A stretch of DNA of 64,000 bases from Solirubrobacteraceae bacterium (GCA_017882455.1 JADGPL010000008.1:62001-126000), one strand, 5' to 3'; numbered from the stretch's first letter, positions 55,122 to 64,000 are shown. Numbers and translations are program-made. Notes: generated by a model not told the origin, from the letters alone.

Positions 55122-56530
55122 CGAACGACCTGCGCGCGCGGCAGCCCCGTGGCGCCGGGGATGATCTGAGCTGCTTCCTGGCCCAGCCACTGCTCCAGCA
55201 GCGAGCAGTAAAGACCGCGGAAGTCAGAGGTGGCGCGCACGTTGCCCAACGAGTCCAGGCCGCCGGCCAGGCCCGGCCACTCGCCGATCATCGTGCCGGC
55301 GGCCCGGGTTCCCATCACGAACGCGCAGCCCGCCGCGCCGTGATCGGTGCCGCCCGAGGCGTTCTCCTGCGGACGGCGCCCGAACTCCGACCACACGAGC
55401 GTGAGCACTCGATCGGCGAGCCCCCGCGCCTCGAGATCGCGCTGGAATGCGTAGAGCGTCCTGGCCGCCTCGTCCAGGCCGGTGTTGAGAGCGGTCACCT
55501 GACTGTCGTGGGTGTCGAAGACCGATTCGGTCGAGATGCTCACGCATTTCATCGGCAGCCCCGCACCCAGCATCTGTGCGATTCCCGCCATGCGCGCGGG
55601 GAACCGGTCCGAGCCGCTGGGGTAGCCGGCGGGTAGCGCCGGGGCGCCGCCTTCAGAGCTCGGCTGGAAGGGCAGCAGCTGGCGCCGCAGCGTGCTCGAC
55701 ATCAGCGCCGCCTGGCCCGACTGCGCCATCGCCTGATCGCCCGAGCGGGCACCGAGCTGCCCGAGGGCGTCGAAGTAGTCGTACATGATCGTCTGCGGCG
55801 GCCCCCAGACGCCGCGCGCGTAGAAGGAGTAGGAGGAGGGTGTGTCGATCGTGGCCACGGGCATGCGCGCGGTTGCCAGCGCGGGCTGCAGCGCCTCGTC
55901 GAGGCACAGCCCCTGAAGCGGGTTGTCGGCGCTGCCCACCAGATCGAGATAGCGGCCCATCCAGCCGGTGAGCAGCTCGGCCTGGGTGGCGCCGACCTCC
56001 CAGAAGTGCCGGCTCGTGAAGTGCGACTGGTCGGGGTCGGTGTAGCCGACGGCGGGCAGCACGCTGAGCTTGCCCTCCGCGTGCAGCTGGGCCAACGGAG
56101 TGGCCACCGGATGCCAGTGCAGGCGCGGGTCCTCGGTGAACGCCGGCCCGGCGCCTTCGGGCAGCGCGAGCACCGGGCGGTACTTGGTGTAGAGAGGATC
56201 GCCCACCGGATACAGGACCGACATCGAGTCGATCCCTCCCTGCAGGTACACGCTCACCAGCACAGGCTGTGCGGGAGCGGCGGCGGCGCGAGCGATCCCT
56301 TCCTCGAAGGTGGACGGGTCGAGCACGCGCCCGGCGCCGTATACCGACAGCGCGAGCCCGGCCGAGGCGAGCAGGAAGCCCCGCCTGGAGAGGCCCGTAC
56401 CGGCCGGCGTCGGCATCCCCGGCTCGATCGCCGGCAGCCCCCGCCCCGCCTGGGCGGCGGCGTGACGGAGCAGCTCGGCGCGGTTGAAGCCCTGGCAGGC
56501 ACAGGAGCGTGAGGGGTTGGGCGCGCTCAT
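55118..56530 (-). CDS. DUF1501 protein with Tat signal
   Basis: A 470-residue protein of the DUF1501 family (sulfatase/phosphatase-like alkaline phosphatase superfamily fold). A twin-arginine signal LSRRGFLLASAGLAL (about residues 48-62) indicates Tat export. Family segments: SVYLQGGIDSMSVLYP, SHFTSRHFWEVG and VWSEFGRRPQENASGGTDHGAAG (outlined; metal-site-like). It follows DUF1800 by one base. DUF1501 and DUF1800 genes are nearly always paired; their function is unknown. Confidence 0.93.
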   Translation of the reverse strand: MSAPNPSRSCACQGFNRAELLRHAAAQAGRGLPAIEPGMPTPAGTGLSRRGFLLASAGLALSVYGAGRVLDPSTFEEGIARAAAAPAQPVLVSVYLQGGIDSMSVLYPVGDPLYTKYRPVLALPEGAGPAFTEDPRLHWHPVATPLAQLHAEGKLSVLPAVGYTDPDQSHFTSRHFWEVGATQAELLTGWMGRYLDLVGSADNPLQGLCLDEALQPALATARMPVATIDTPSSYSFYARGVWGPPQTIMYDYFDALGQLGARSGDQAMAQSGQAALMSSTLRRQLLPFQPSSEGGAPALPAGYPSGSDRFPARMAGIAQMLGAGLPMKCVSISTESVFDTHDSQVTALNTGLDEAARTLYAFQRDLEARGLADRVLTLVWSEFGRRPQENASGGTDHGAAGCAFVMGTRAAGTMIGEWPGLAGGLDSLGNVRATSDFRGLYCSLLEQWLGQEAAQIIPGATGLPRAQVVR

Positions 56531-56531
56531 C

Positions 56532-57935
56532 TCAGCTCGTCTGGTAGTCGGGGGTGGCCACGACCAGGGCGCGCAACGCGTTGACGGCGAGGACCGGGTA
56601 CTGCTCGCGCTCCCACGATGCGCTCGCGGCGTCCACGGCCGCCGCCTTCGCGTAGGAGGCGAGCGCGCGGCGGGTGGCCGGGCTGACGCTTGGATCCCCC
56701 CAGAAGGAAAGCGCCTGCCTGGTGAGCGCCTGCGGATCGACCGGCGCCGGCTTCTTCGTGGCGGCCGTCTTGAGCTCGCGCTTTTCGTCGATCACGCCCG
56801 CGGCCAGGTTGAAGCGCGCGAGCCACGTTCCCGTGTTCAGCCAGCGGCCTTCTTCCCACCCGGCGACGTTGGGCGGGTAGAAAGGGGTCTGCCCGATCAG
56901 GCTCGACTCCCAGGCCCAGGCGTCGGTGTCGATGTAGCGACCGATGCCGCGCAGCATCCCGGCGAGCTGCACGATCGGAGGCTTGACCATGCGCGGCCCG
57001 GCCTGCACGAGAGGATGCATCAGCATCGCCTCCACGAGCGGGCGGATCTGCTTGCCGGTCGCCGCGTACATGCGCTCGGCTGCGCGCAGATCGCGCCTCG
57101 ACAGGGGCTCGGGGCAGAGGTAGGACCACAGCTTCGTGACGAAATGGCGCGGGTGGTCGGGATGTTCGAGGACGAGGCGCACGCTGTCGCGCCATCCGAA
57201 GCGCCCCCGCTGGCCGTAGATCGTCTTGACGCCGGCGTCGTGCTGGGTGGCGTCGAAGTGGAAGTCCTGCGGCTGTCCTGTGGCCGGGTTCCACGTGTAG
57301 GCCCAGCCGGTCAGCGCTCGGGCATGTTCGCGCACGTCGCGCTCGCTGTAGCCATTGCCGGCCCCGAGCGTGAACAGCTCCTGCATCTCGCGCGCGTAGT
57401 TCTCGTTGGGCGCTTCCTTGGTGCTGCCGGCGCCCGAGAGCCAGATCAGCATCGCCGGATCGATCGTCATCGCGGTCAACATCTGCGGAAAGCTCGACAG
57501 CGACAGCGAGCGCTGGGTCTGGTTCTGGGCGATCATCAGCCGCTGAGAGTCCACGAGCTCGTTGCTCGTCGCAAACCAGTCGTGCCAGATCAGCGTCATG
57601 CGCTCGATCAGGGGAGCGCGACTGCGCACCATGCGATCGAGCCACCAGAGCACGTCGTTGCCCCACACGTCATACGGCGCGATCGGCTGGCCGTTCTGGA
57701 GCGTGGGAGCAGGTCCGTGCAGGGTGCGCTGCGCGGGGCGGGTCAGCGACAGCACAGCCGCGCGCATGCCGTTCTTCGCGAGCGCGGCCGCCTGCCCCGG
57801 TTTGGGACCGAACCCGGCGCGCCACAGCAGGCGCTCGGCCTGCTCGACGCCGAACCTTCCCGAGTACACGGGCAGCGGGTCGTTGACGGGCCCGGAGCGG
57901 CGAACGCGCGGGCGCCGCGTACTGGTTTGGGGCAT
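56532..57935 (-). CDS. DUF1800 protein
   Basis: A 467-residue protein of the DUF1800 family: HLLRRTGFGPK-like QAERLLWRAGFGPKPGQAAAL near residue 30, MTLIWHDWFATSNEL, ENYAREMQELFTLGAGNGYSERDVREHARALTGW (outlined), and PNVAGWEEGRWLNTGTWLARFNL toward the C-terminus. Typical length. No clear signal peptide was found, so it may be exported with its partner or act inside. It is first of the DUF1800-DUF1501-cupredoxin unit. Confidence 0.93.
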   Translation of the reverse strand: MPQTSTRRPRVRRSGPVNDPLPVYSGRFGVEQAERLLWRAGFGPKPGQAAALAKNGMRAAVLSLTRPAQRTLHGPAPTLQNGQPIAPYDVWGNDVLWWLDRMVRSRAPLIERMTLIWHDWFATSNELVDSQRLMIAQNQTQRSLSLSSFPQMLTAMTIDPAMLIWLSGAGSTKEAPNENYAREMQELFTLGAGNGYSERDVREHARALTGWAYTWNPATGQPQDFHFDATQHDAGVKTIYGQRGRFGWRDSVRLVLEHPDHPRHFVTKLWSYLCPEPLSRRDLRAAERMYAATGKQIRPLVEAMLMHPLVQAGPRMVKPPIVQLAGMLRGIGRYIDTDAWAWESSLIGQTPFYPPNVAGWEEGRWLNTGTWLARFNLAAGVIDEKRELKTAATKKPAPVDPQALTRQALSFWGDPSVSPATRRALASYAKAAAVDAASASWEREQYPVLAVNALRALVVATPDYQTS

Positions 57936-58047
57936 CCTCTGAATGCTCGGCTAGTCGCGAGGTCCGGTCAATCGGTAATCCGTCTAGACGGTGTTCGCGC
58001 ACATCCGCTGGATTCCCTGCCTGCGCGCCATGCAATCCGCGCTTCAG

Positions 58048-58674
58048 CTACTCCTCGGGGAGGGCGTGGTGGCCGGGCCAGCTCTGATACGGGATCCGCG
58101 TGATCTCGCGCACCCTCCCGATCTCGCTCCACTGATCGCGACCGAGACGTGCCAGCGGCTGCAGCCGCTCGATCGCCGGATGCCCGCCCTCGAGCACCTC
58201 CTCGGCGATGGCCGCCGCGACGACACGGCCGAGCACCACGGTGGAGACGCCGATGGTCGAGGTGTCGTGCAGGACGCACTCGAGCGCCACGGGCGAGCCG
58301 GCGACCCGCGGAGGGCTCACGCGCAGGCTGGGCTCACGCTCGATCCCGACGGCGTCGAACTCGCTCTGATCGGGAGGGAAGGCGGTGGCGGACGCGTTGA
58401 TCTGCTCGAACATCCACCGTGGAGCGAGGTTGACGACGAACTCGCCTGTGGCCTGCACGTTGTTGAGCGAGTCCTTGCGCCCGACCGAAGTGAACTGGAC
58501 GACGGGAGGGTCGATCGCCGCGACCGTGAAGAACGAGTGGGGCGCGAGGTTGTCCACCCCGCCGGCCGAGCGCGAGGAGACCCAGGCGATCGGACGCGGG
58601 ACGACCACGGCGGTGAGCAGTTTGTAGAAGGCCGAGACGCCGAGCTCGTCCGGGTCGATGTCCACGCGAGCCAT
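58048..58674 (-). CDS. Flavin reductase-family protein (FMN-binding)
   Basis: A 208-residue split-barrel flavoprotein: RPIAWVSSRSAGGVDNLAPHSFFTVAA (FMN-binding start), FTSVGRKDSLNNVQATGEFVVNL, and VLGRVVAAAI. This matches the DIM6/NTAB family of flavin reductases. It may be a stand-alone FMN reductase or an F420/FMN oxidoreductase. Divergent from the MFS gene over 58 bases. Confidence 0.88.
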   Translation of the reverse strand: MARVDIDPDELGVSAFYKLLTAVVVPRPIAWVSSRSAGGVDNLAPHSFFTVAAIDPPVVQFTSVGRKDSLNNVQATGEFVVNLAPRWMFEQINASATAFPPDQSEFDAVGIEREPSLRVSPPRVAGSPVALECVLHDTSTIGVSTVVLGRVVAAAIAEEVLEGGHPAIERLQPLARLGRDQWSEIGRVREITRIPYQSWPGHHALPEE

Positions 58675-58732
58675 CGCCTGGACCTTAGCGCCCGCTCCCG
58701 GAGGCGCCGCCGGGCCTTCCTAACCTCTCTGT

Positions 58733-59977
58733 GTGCACAGCAGCGAGACCGCCACCCAGACCCCCCGGCCCATGCCCAGACGGCTGGTGGCGCTGATGGC
58801 GTTCGCGTGCGGAGCGGCGGTGGCGAACATCTACTACGCCCAGCCGCTGCTCAGCACGATCGCCCACGACTTCGCCGTCTCCGACGGCACCGCCGGCCTG
58901 CTCGTCACGGCCTCGCAGGTGGGCTATGCGGTGGGACTGGTGCTGCTCGTCCCGCTCGGCGACCTGTTGGAGCGCCGCCGCCTGATCGTGCGAATACTGT
59001 TCGTCACCGCGCTCGCACTGGCGGCCACGGCAGCGAGCCCCGACTTCGTGCTCCTCGCCGGCGCGCTGGTCGTGGTCGGCGTGACCTCGGTCGTGGCGCA
59101 GATCCTGGTGCCGCTGGCGAGCACGCTCGCCGCCGAGGAGGAACGCGGCAAGGTGGTCGGCAACGTCATGAGCGGGCTGCTGGTCGGCATCCTGGTTGCG
59201 CGGACCGCCAGCGGGATCATCTCCGCGGCCGGAGGCTGGCGGCTCGTGTTCGCGCTCTCGGCGGGACTGATGCTGGCGCTCGCGGCGGTGCTGCGCGGCG
59301 CCCTGCCCGAGGTCCGGCCCACCACCGACGTCTCCTATCCGGGGTTGCTGCGCTCGGTTGGGCACCTCGTCGCCGAGCAGCCAACGCTGCGGATGCGCAT
59401 GCTCTACGGCACGCTCGGCATGGGGCAGTTCAGCGTCCTGTGGACCACGATCGCGTTCCTGCTGGCCGGATCGCCCTACCACTACGGCGACGCCACGATC
59501 GGCCTCTTCGGACTCGTGGGCCTCGTCGGGGCGCTGGCCGCGCAGGCGGCGGGACGCATGGCCGATCGCGGGCACCACCATCGCTCCACCGGAGTGTTCT
59601 TCTTCGCAATGCTGATCTCCTGGGCTCTGATCGCAACCGGGAAGAGCTCGCTGGCCGCGCTGATCATCGGCATCACGCTCCTGGACTTCGGCATCCAGGG
59701 CGCCCAGATCACCAACCAGAGCGTCATCTACTCGCTCGTGCCCTCGGCTCGCAGTCGCCTGACGACCGCGTACATGACATCCGTGTTCGCATCGGCGGCC
59801 ATCTGCTCGGCGCTCGCCTCGGCGATCTACGACACCGGCGGCTGGCGTGGGGTCGCGGCGCTCGGCGGGGGACTGGCCGCACTTGGCTTGCTCCTGTGGC
59901 TCGCCGAGCAGTGGCTGGCGCGGCGCCGCGCTGGGGTCATTTGGGAGCGACGATCGCCACCGCTGCCTCCGGGGTGA
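58733..59977 (+). CDS. MFS exporter
   Basis: A 414-residue protein with 12 helices: ANIYYAQPLLSTIAHDFAVS (typical of AraJ/NepI-like exporters), PLGDLLERRRLIV (motif A), and VASTLA-region antiporter segments. Start GTG at 58733; an ATG at 58763 is possible. Its last 41 bases overlap the end of the convergent encapsulin gene. Substrate unknown. Confidence 0.88.
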   Translation: MHSSETATQTPRPMPRRLVALMAFACGAAVANIYYAQPLLSTIAHDFAVSDGTAGLLVTASQVGYAVGLVLLVPLGDLLERRRLIVRILFVTALALAATAASPDFVLLAGALVVVGVTSVVAQILVPLASTLAAEEERGKVVGNVMSGLLVGILVARTASGIISAAGGWRLVFALSAGLMLALAAVLRGALPEVRPTTDVSYPGLLRSVGHLVAEQPTLRMRMLYGTLGMGQFSVLWTTIAFLLAGSPYHYGDATIGLFGLVGLVGALAAQAAGRMADRGHHHRSTGVFFFAMLISWALIATGKSSLAALIIGITLLDFGIQGAQITNQSVIYSLVPSARSRLTTAYMTSVFASAAICSALASAIYDTGGWRGVAALGGGLAALGLLLWLAEQWLARRRAGVIWERRSPPLPPG

Positions 59978-60746
59978 GCACGCGGAAGCTGAAGGACTGC
60001 TCCATGTAGAGCGTGACCGTGTCGAGGTCGTGCGTGAGATAGCCCACGGAGAGGTCCTGGCCGGATTCGAAGGCGAAGTCCCCCCCGCGCATGCTCATCA
60101 CGACCGCGCCTTTGACGCCAGGAGCCCACACGATCGGCCCCTGGAGGATCTTGCGCACGTGGTCGAGGAGCGGATAGCCGCCGTGCTCGGAGGTCTCGAC
60201 CACGCGCGTGTAGTCCTCGCGCCCGAGGGCGATGCCGTAGGGACCGCCGATGCCATTGCGAAGGAGCAGCTCGACGGCGCGGGCGACGTGGGATGGATAG
60301 CCGTCGAAGCTCCGTCCCCGTCCGATCGGCTTGTGGGGCGAGCTCTTGGCGATCCCCTCCACCCCGGCCTTCGGCCACGAGTGGAACACGGCAACGTTCT
60401 CGGCCTCGACCATTCGCTGCGCGGCCCCATCGAGATCCTCGAAGTCCACATCCTCGGCACCACGGTCTCCCGCGCGGAGCTCCTCGCGCGTGACCGAGAA
60501 GCGCGAGCGCAGCTCCAACAGCGGCAGGACCACGCGGCGGCTCGCCTCCACGCCGGGCAACTCGCTCACGTCGGCGCCCTCGACGCGGCCGAGGTTGGTG
60601 GCCGAGTGCTCCCAGCCGCGCGGACCGGCGAAATCCACGAGGCGACGGGCGGCGAGGCCGGGGAGCAGCCGCTCGCGGGCCTCCTCGTCGATGAGCTTCC
60701 AGCCCTCCGGCGTGATGGGCGCGTGCTCGCGCAGCAGGTGACTCAC
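59937..60746 (-). CDS. enc: Family 1 encapsulin shell protein
   Basis: A 269-residue protein of the HK97-fold encapsulin family (linocin M18/CFP29 group). Features: LLREHAPITPEGWKLIDEEARERL at the N-terminus, VDFAGPRGWEHSATNLGR, LPLLELRSRFSVTREEL, SPHKPIGRG and a C-terminal EQSFSFRVLTPEAAVAI (outlined). GTG at 60746 overlaps the EncFtn stop. It self-assembles into a protein nanocompartment that should enclose the ferritin-like partner. The stop overlaps the MFS gene end by 41 bases, an unusual convergent overlap. Confidence 0.95.
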   Translation of the reverse strand: MSHLLREHAPITPEGWKLIDEEARERLLPGLAARRLVDFAGPRGWEHSATNLGRVEGADVSELPGVEASRRVVLPLLELRSRFSVTREELRAGDRGAEDVDFEDLDGAAQRMVEAENVAVFHSWPKAGVEGIAKSSPHKPIGRGRSFDGYPSHVARAVELLLRNGIGGPYGIALGREDYTRVVETSEHGGYPLLDHVRKILQGPIVWAPGVKGAVVMSMRGGDFAFESGQDLSVGYLTHDLDTVTLYMEQSFSFRVLTPEAAVAIVAPK

Positions 60747-61141
60747 AGCCCCTCCCCTCTCAGGCTCCCGATCCCCAGCGATCCGCTGTCGGCGAGCGGC
60801 TCGAGCTCGCTCGTCTCACCCTCCTCATCGCCGGCAGCGGCCTCGGCGGCCTCGCCGTGCTCGACGATGTCGCCGTCCTGGAAGAGCACCCCGCGAGCGA
60901 TCTCCCGCCACTTGGGCGTTCGCCTGAGGAGGAACTCGAGGTCCATGCTGAAGTGCTTGTACTCCTCGCCAACGGCGTCTGCCATCACCGCCCGCGCTTC
61001 CGGATCGCGCTCGACGGCCAGGCGCTGCTGATACCAGCCGATGGCCTCGGCCTCCTCGGTCAGGGAGGCGCACAACCGAGCGAACGTGCGCGTCTGCTCG
61101 GGCAGCTCCTGCGGCGGCTCGTGGTACTGGTCGAAGCCCAT
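60743..61141 (-). CDS. Encapsulated ferritin-like cargo (EncFtn) with targeting peptide
   Basis: A 132-residue ferritin-like protein. Residues 7-95 match EncFtn: metal-binding Glu32 (in EEAEAIGWYQQ), Glu60 and His63 (in EEYKHFSMDLEF), as in the Rhodospirillum protein. The C-terminal GSLGIGSLRG (about 120-129) is a canonical encapsulin cargo peptide, separated by an acidic linker. The protein should oxidise Fe(II) inside the shell. ATG at 61141 has a strong AGGAGGAAA ribosome site. It is followed by the encapsulin gene with a four-base overlap. Confidence 0.94.
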   Translation of the reverse strand: MGFDQYHEPPQELPEQTRTFARLCASLTEEAEAIGWYQQRLAVERDPEARAVMADAVGEEYKHFSMDLEFLLRRTPKWREIARGVLFQDGDIVEHGEAAEAAAGDEEGETSELEPLADSGSLGIGSLRGEGL

Positions 61142-61333
61142 CGGTTTCCTCCTGTGCGGACATGGTGGCGCGCTACGGGAGAGAGACGCCCGCAAACGCT
61201 CCTGCGGAACCATCGCGCACGCTACACCCTCTCCGGCATCGCGGCTTCCCGGCGATTCGGCGCGCTAGCGTCTTCCGAGCGATGAGCATCGAGCGCGAAC
61301 GCGAGAGCTTCGGACGCCGACGGGCGGCTGGGC

Positions 61334-61963
61334 GTGGCTGAGCGCCCTCATGGCGCCCCGGCGCCGGCGACCGACACGGAGATCGTGGGCGCCGACTGGT
61401 ACGGCGCGGACCTCGCCGCCCAAAGCCACGAGCGGGTGGCGTTCAGCGAAGTAGACATGATCGAGTCCTCGAGCAGGGGCGCGACGTTCTCGGAATGCGC
61501 GTTCAGGGAGTGTCGCTTCAATGCCTCCCGGCACCGCGACTCGGCGTTCCTGAACTGCAGGTTCGTGCGCTGCACGTTCTTCGACGCGAGCTTCGTGGAC
61601 TGCAAGCTCGTGGGGAGCATGTTCGACCGCTGCGAGTTTGGCGTCTTCACGTGCGAGGGCGGGGACTGGTCGTTCGTGGGCCTAGCGGGCGCGGACCTGC
61701 GCCGTGCGCGCTTCAGCGGCGTGCGCATGCGCGAGGCCGATCTCACGGGAGCCCGCTGCGCCGGGGCGCTTCTGCACGAGGTCGATCTCTCAGGAGCATG
61801 GCTTCACCGCGTCGACTTCTCCGGCGCCGACCTGCGCGGATCGGACATCTCCGCGCTCGCTCCCGCGACGGTGGAGCTTCGCGGCACGATCGTGGATCCC
61901 GATCAGACGATGGTGATCGCGGCCGCGCTCGGCCTCGACGTGCGATCCGAGGATCGCTCCTAG
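61334..61963 (+). CDS. Pentapeptide-repeat protein
   Basis: A 209-residue protein with repeated A(D/N)LXX-type pentapeptides (for example CAFRECRFNASRHRDSAFLNC, GADLRRARFSGVRMREADLTGARC, LSGAWLHRVDFSGADLRGSD, outlined). A right-handed quadrilateral beta-helix follows, ending in VDPDQTMVIAAALGL, similar to the C-terminus of MfpA/Qnr-like proteins. Gyrase protection is possible but unproven. GTG at 61334 is used. Its end overlaps the M29 peptidase end by four bases. Confidence 0.9.
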   Translation: MAERPHGAPAPATDTEIVGADWYGADLAAQSHERVAFSEVDMIESSSRGATFSECAFRECRFNASRHRDSAFLNCRFVRCTFFDASFVDCKLVGSMFDRCEFGVFTCEGGDWSFVGLAGADLRRARFSGVRMREADLTGARCAGALLHEVDLSGAWLHRVDFSGADLRGSDISALAPATVELRGTIVDPDQTMVIAAALGLDVRSEDRS

Positions 61964-63180
61964 GTGAGCTGGAACTCGCCGTCGCGGTAGATCACGCGCT
62001 CGCCGCCGCCGCGCAGCGTGGCGGTGACGGTGCGGTCGGTCGTCGAAACGACGTCCGTGTGCACGGTCGAGTCGTTGAAGCCGAGCTCCGCCCACTGTTC
62101 CGGAGTCAGCTCGCTCGGGTCTCCGTCGTAGGCGTCCTGATAGGCCCGACCGACGGCGATGTGGGTGTTGCCGAAGGCACCGCCGACGTTCTCGTCGTAG
62201 AGCGTGTGAGCCATGAAGCGCGTGATCCGCGAGAGGCGGCGATCGGTCAGCGAGAACTCCCCGATCCGGTCGGCGCCCTCGGTCGCGACCATCTCGGTCA
62301 GGACGCGCTCGTTCTCCTCGGCGCTCGCCTCGGTGACGCGCCCACCGGCGAAGGTGAGACGAACGCCCTTGACGAGGTTGCCGTAGCGATACAGCGGCTG
62401 GTTGCAGTAGATCCAGCCCTCGGTTGCGCGCCAGTCGGGGCTCGTGAAGATCTCGAAGCTCGGGATGTTCCGTCCGCGGCCGCCGAGCCAGCGCCGGTGC
62501 TCGCCGAGGCCGATCCACAGGTCGGCGTCCTCGCCCTCGACGTGCAGGCGCTCGATCTCCAGTGCGTCGAGCTGCTCGCGCGTGCGGTCCAACCGCTGGC
62601 CGACCTCGCGCCAGCGCTCCAGCGGATCCTCGGCGTCGAGGAAGCACGCGTGCACGATCTGCTCCCAATACTCCTCCTCGGACATGTCCGCCTCGCGGGC
62701 CATGGCGGGGGTTCCGTAGAGGCCCAGCGTCCAGCTGAAGGCGCCAGCGTTCTCCTTCTCCCCCCGCCAGTCGAGCAGCTGGCGCATCGACTTTCCGCGA
62801 CGCATGATCTTCGCCGGGTCGACCTTGTCGAGGGCGTGGGGATCGCTCTCGGCGATGACCGAGACCTGATGGTCCATCTCGTCGACGAGACCGCGCATGT
62901 AGCTCGCAGGAAAGCGATCCAGCTGAGCGTCGCTTGCCAGCTCGTAGAAGTCGCGCGAGAGGTTGAAGGCCTCGTCGTCGTCGGGCTGGTAGCCACCGAT
63001 CACGTGGCCGCCGGCGCGCCAGACGGCCTTGTTGAGCTCGACGTATAGCGCCTTGGCGCTCTCGGGCGCCACCACCCGGACGACCTCGCCCGGCTGCACG
63101 CCGCGGCCGCCGCCGAGGGCGAAGTTGACGAGGACCGAGGCGTAGCGCTCGAGGATCACGGGCGATGGGGTGTAGGTCAT
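61960..63180 (-). CDS. M29 family aminopeptidase
   Basis: A 406-residue metallo-aminopeptidase (thermophilic AMP-M29 family). Conserved parts: GLGEHRRWLGGRGRNIPSFEIFTSP, with Glu ligand, GEFSLTDRRL, HTLYDENVGGAFGNTHIAVGRAY and FNDSTVHTDVV with His and Asp ligands (outlined). It probably releases N-terminal residues in the cytoplasm. ATG at 63180; convergent with the pentapeptide gene. A single-gene unit as far as seen. Confidence 0.92.
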   Translation of the reverse strand: MTYTPSPVILERYASVLVNFALGGGRGVQPGEVVRVVAPESAKALYVELNKAVWRAGGHVIGGYQPDDDEAFNLSRDFYELASDAQLDRFPASYMRGLVDEMDHQVSVIAESDPHALDKVDPAKIMRRGKSMRQLLDWRGEKENAGAFSWTLGLYGTPAMAREADMSEEEYWEQIVHACFLDAEDPLERWREVGQRLDRTREQLDALEIERLHVEGEDADLWIGLGEHRRWLGGRGRNIPSFEIFTSPDWRATEGWIYCNQPLYRYGNLVKGVRLTFAGGRVTEASAEENERVLTEMVATEGADRIGEFSLTDRRLSRITRFMAHTLYDENVGGAFGNTHIAVGRAYQDAYDGDPSELTPEQWAELGFNDSTVHTDVVSTTDRTVTATLRGGGERVIYRDGEFQLT

Positions 63181-63245
63181 GCCTGGACCTTAGTGGGCCC
63201 GCCCGCCATCCTCGGGGCGATGTTTCCCTGGCTATGACCGGCGCG

Positions 63246-64000
63246 CTACTGCAGAGCCACGGGCGGAGTGGAGGCGCTGCGCGACGCGCCGATCGAGGCG
63301 GCCATCACCAGCGCGATGCCGATCAGGGCGCGAGGACCGAGCGCCTGACCCAGCACCAGGAAGCCGGCGAGCGCGGCGACGGCGGGCTCGAGGCTCATCA
63401 GGACCCCGAAGGTCGGGGGCGCGATGCGCCTGAGCGCCTCGAGCTCGAAGGAGTAGGGGATCACCGAGGAGAGGATCCCGACCGCCGCACCGAGCGCAAG
63501 CGAGGACGGCTCGAGCAGATGCGCGCCGCCTGCGACGATCCCGAACGGCAACGCGACCACGGCCGCCGGGACCATCGCAAGCGCCAGCCCCGTGGAGCCC
63601 TCGAAGGCCCGCCCGAGCCGGGCGTTGAGCACGATGTAGCTGCCCCATAGGCAGCCGGCGGTGAGCGCGAAGGCGATCCCCAGGCCATCCAGGCCGTGTC
63701 CTCCGACATGGGTCAGGGCGAGGATGCCCGCGAGCGCCAGCGCCACCCACAGCAGGTCCACGGACCGGCGTGAGCCCGCAAGCGCCACGGCGAGCGGCCC
63801 GACGAACTCCACCGCCACGGCGATCCCCAGCGGTATCCGCGCGAGCGCCTCATAGAAGGTGAGGTTCATGGCGGCCAGGACGAGCCCGAAGACGCCCGCG
63901 AGCGCCAGCTCCTGACGGCTGCGTCCGCGCAGCGCCGGGCGCCAGAGCAGCCCGAGCACGATCGCGGCGGAGAGCAGGCGCAGGAACACGGTCCCCGCGG
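63246..64000 (-). CDS. RhtA/EamA-type exporter (partial, N-terminus off the right edge)
   Basis: The visible 250 residues belong to an EamA (DMT) transporter with about nine of ten helices in view: FLRLLSAAIVLGLLWRP, ALARIPLGIAVAVEFVGPL, GCLWGSYIVLNARLGRAFEG, and LMSLEPAVAALAGFLVLGQ. It resembles RhtA, an exporter of threonine/homoserine and other amino acids. The frame runs through the right edge without a stop, and the family N-terminus is missing, so the gene starts beyond 64000. Confidence 0.88.
   Translation of the reverse strand, partial: AGTVFLRLLSAAIVLGLLWRPALRGRSRQELALAGVFGLVLAAMNLTFYEALARIPLGIAVAVEFVGPLAVALAGSRRSVDLLWVALALAGILALTHVGGHGLDGLGIAFALTAGCLWGSYIVLNARLGRAFEGSTGLALAMVPAAVVALPFGIVAGGAHLLEPSSLALGAAVGILSSVIPYSFELEALRRIAPPTFGVLMSLEPAVAALAGFLVLGQALGPRALIGIALVMAASIGASRSASTPPVALQ

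Overview
The window is GC-rich, densely packed bacterial chromosome with many GTG starts and many 1-4 base start/stop overlaps. The gene content (F420-type LLM oxidoreductase, divergent Rho, three-piece PntAB, encapsulin with encapsulated ferritin, HLHHF membrane protein) suggests an actinobacterium, most likely class Thermoleophilia (Solirubrobacterales-like). That placement is inference from gene content only.

1-7.1 kb (minus): pntAA-pntAB-pntB-glpD-folP and a divergent Rho-like gene cut by the left edge. 7.2-16.1 kb: the most interesting segment. A cobalamin riboswitch (about 15905-16085, minus) heads six overlapping genes: three exported DUF4430-type proteins (one a lipoprotein), EcfT, a duplicated EcfA ATPase, and an ECF S component fused to a C-terminal alpha/alpha-barrel of squalene-cyclase/transcobalamin type. 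A PAP2 phosphatase follows, and a PduO-type cob(I)alamin adenosyltransferase converges on it. Animal transcobalamin and intrinsic factor consist of an alpha/alpha barrel plus a DUF4430-like beta domain, so the operon looks like a bacterial split-transcobalamin capture system feeding an ECF transporter.

16.1-26.8 kb (minus): an FAD-dependent ferredoxin-reductase-like gene, then a Gram-positive (Tcp-like) type IV secretion/conjugation locus: sigma-like factor, small membrane proteins, TcpC/VirB8-like, pilin-like, TcpE-like, VirB4 ATPase, VirB6/TrbL-like, and a lytic transglycosylase/C40-like hydrolase. No relaxase, coupling protein or integrase is visible. 26.9-31.2 kb: YihY/BrkB protein, a gene-poor stretch with a probable transposase remnant, lon with a good promoter, an HxlR regulator and a strong terminator.

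31.2-44 kb: metabolic and accessory genes: DHA2 MFS exporter with a lactate 2-monooxygenase-like enzyme, diguanylate cyclase, LLM oxidoreductase, O-methyltransferase, VOC proteins, the ATP-grasp/alpha-E/transglutaminase trio, a GH18-like protein and a GNAT. 43.8-49.2 kb: a three-gene surface operon led by a 956-residue Ig-repeat protein, divergent from an integral membrane protein. 49.2-64 kb: metY-metX, a second transglutaminase-like protein lacking the usual His, a flippase-like protein, PPK2, a DUF1800-DUF1501-cupredoxin operon, flavin reductase, an MFS exporter overlapping an encapsulin/EncFtn operon, a pentapeptide-repeat protein, M29 aminopeptidase and an RhtA-type exporter cut by the right edge.
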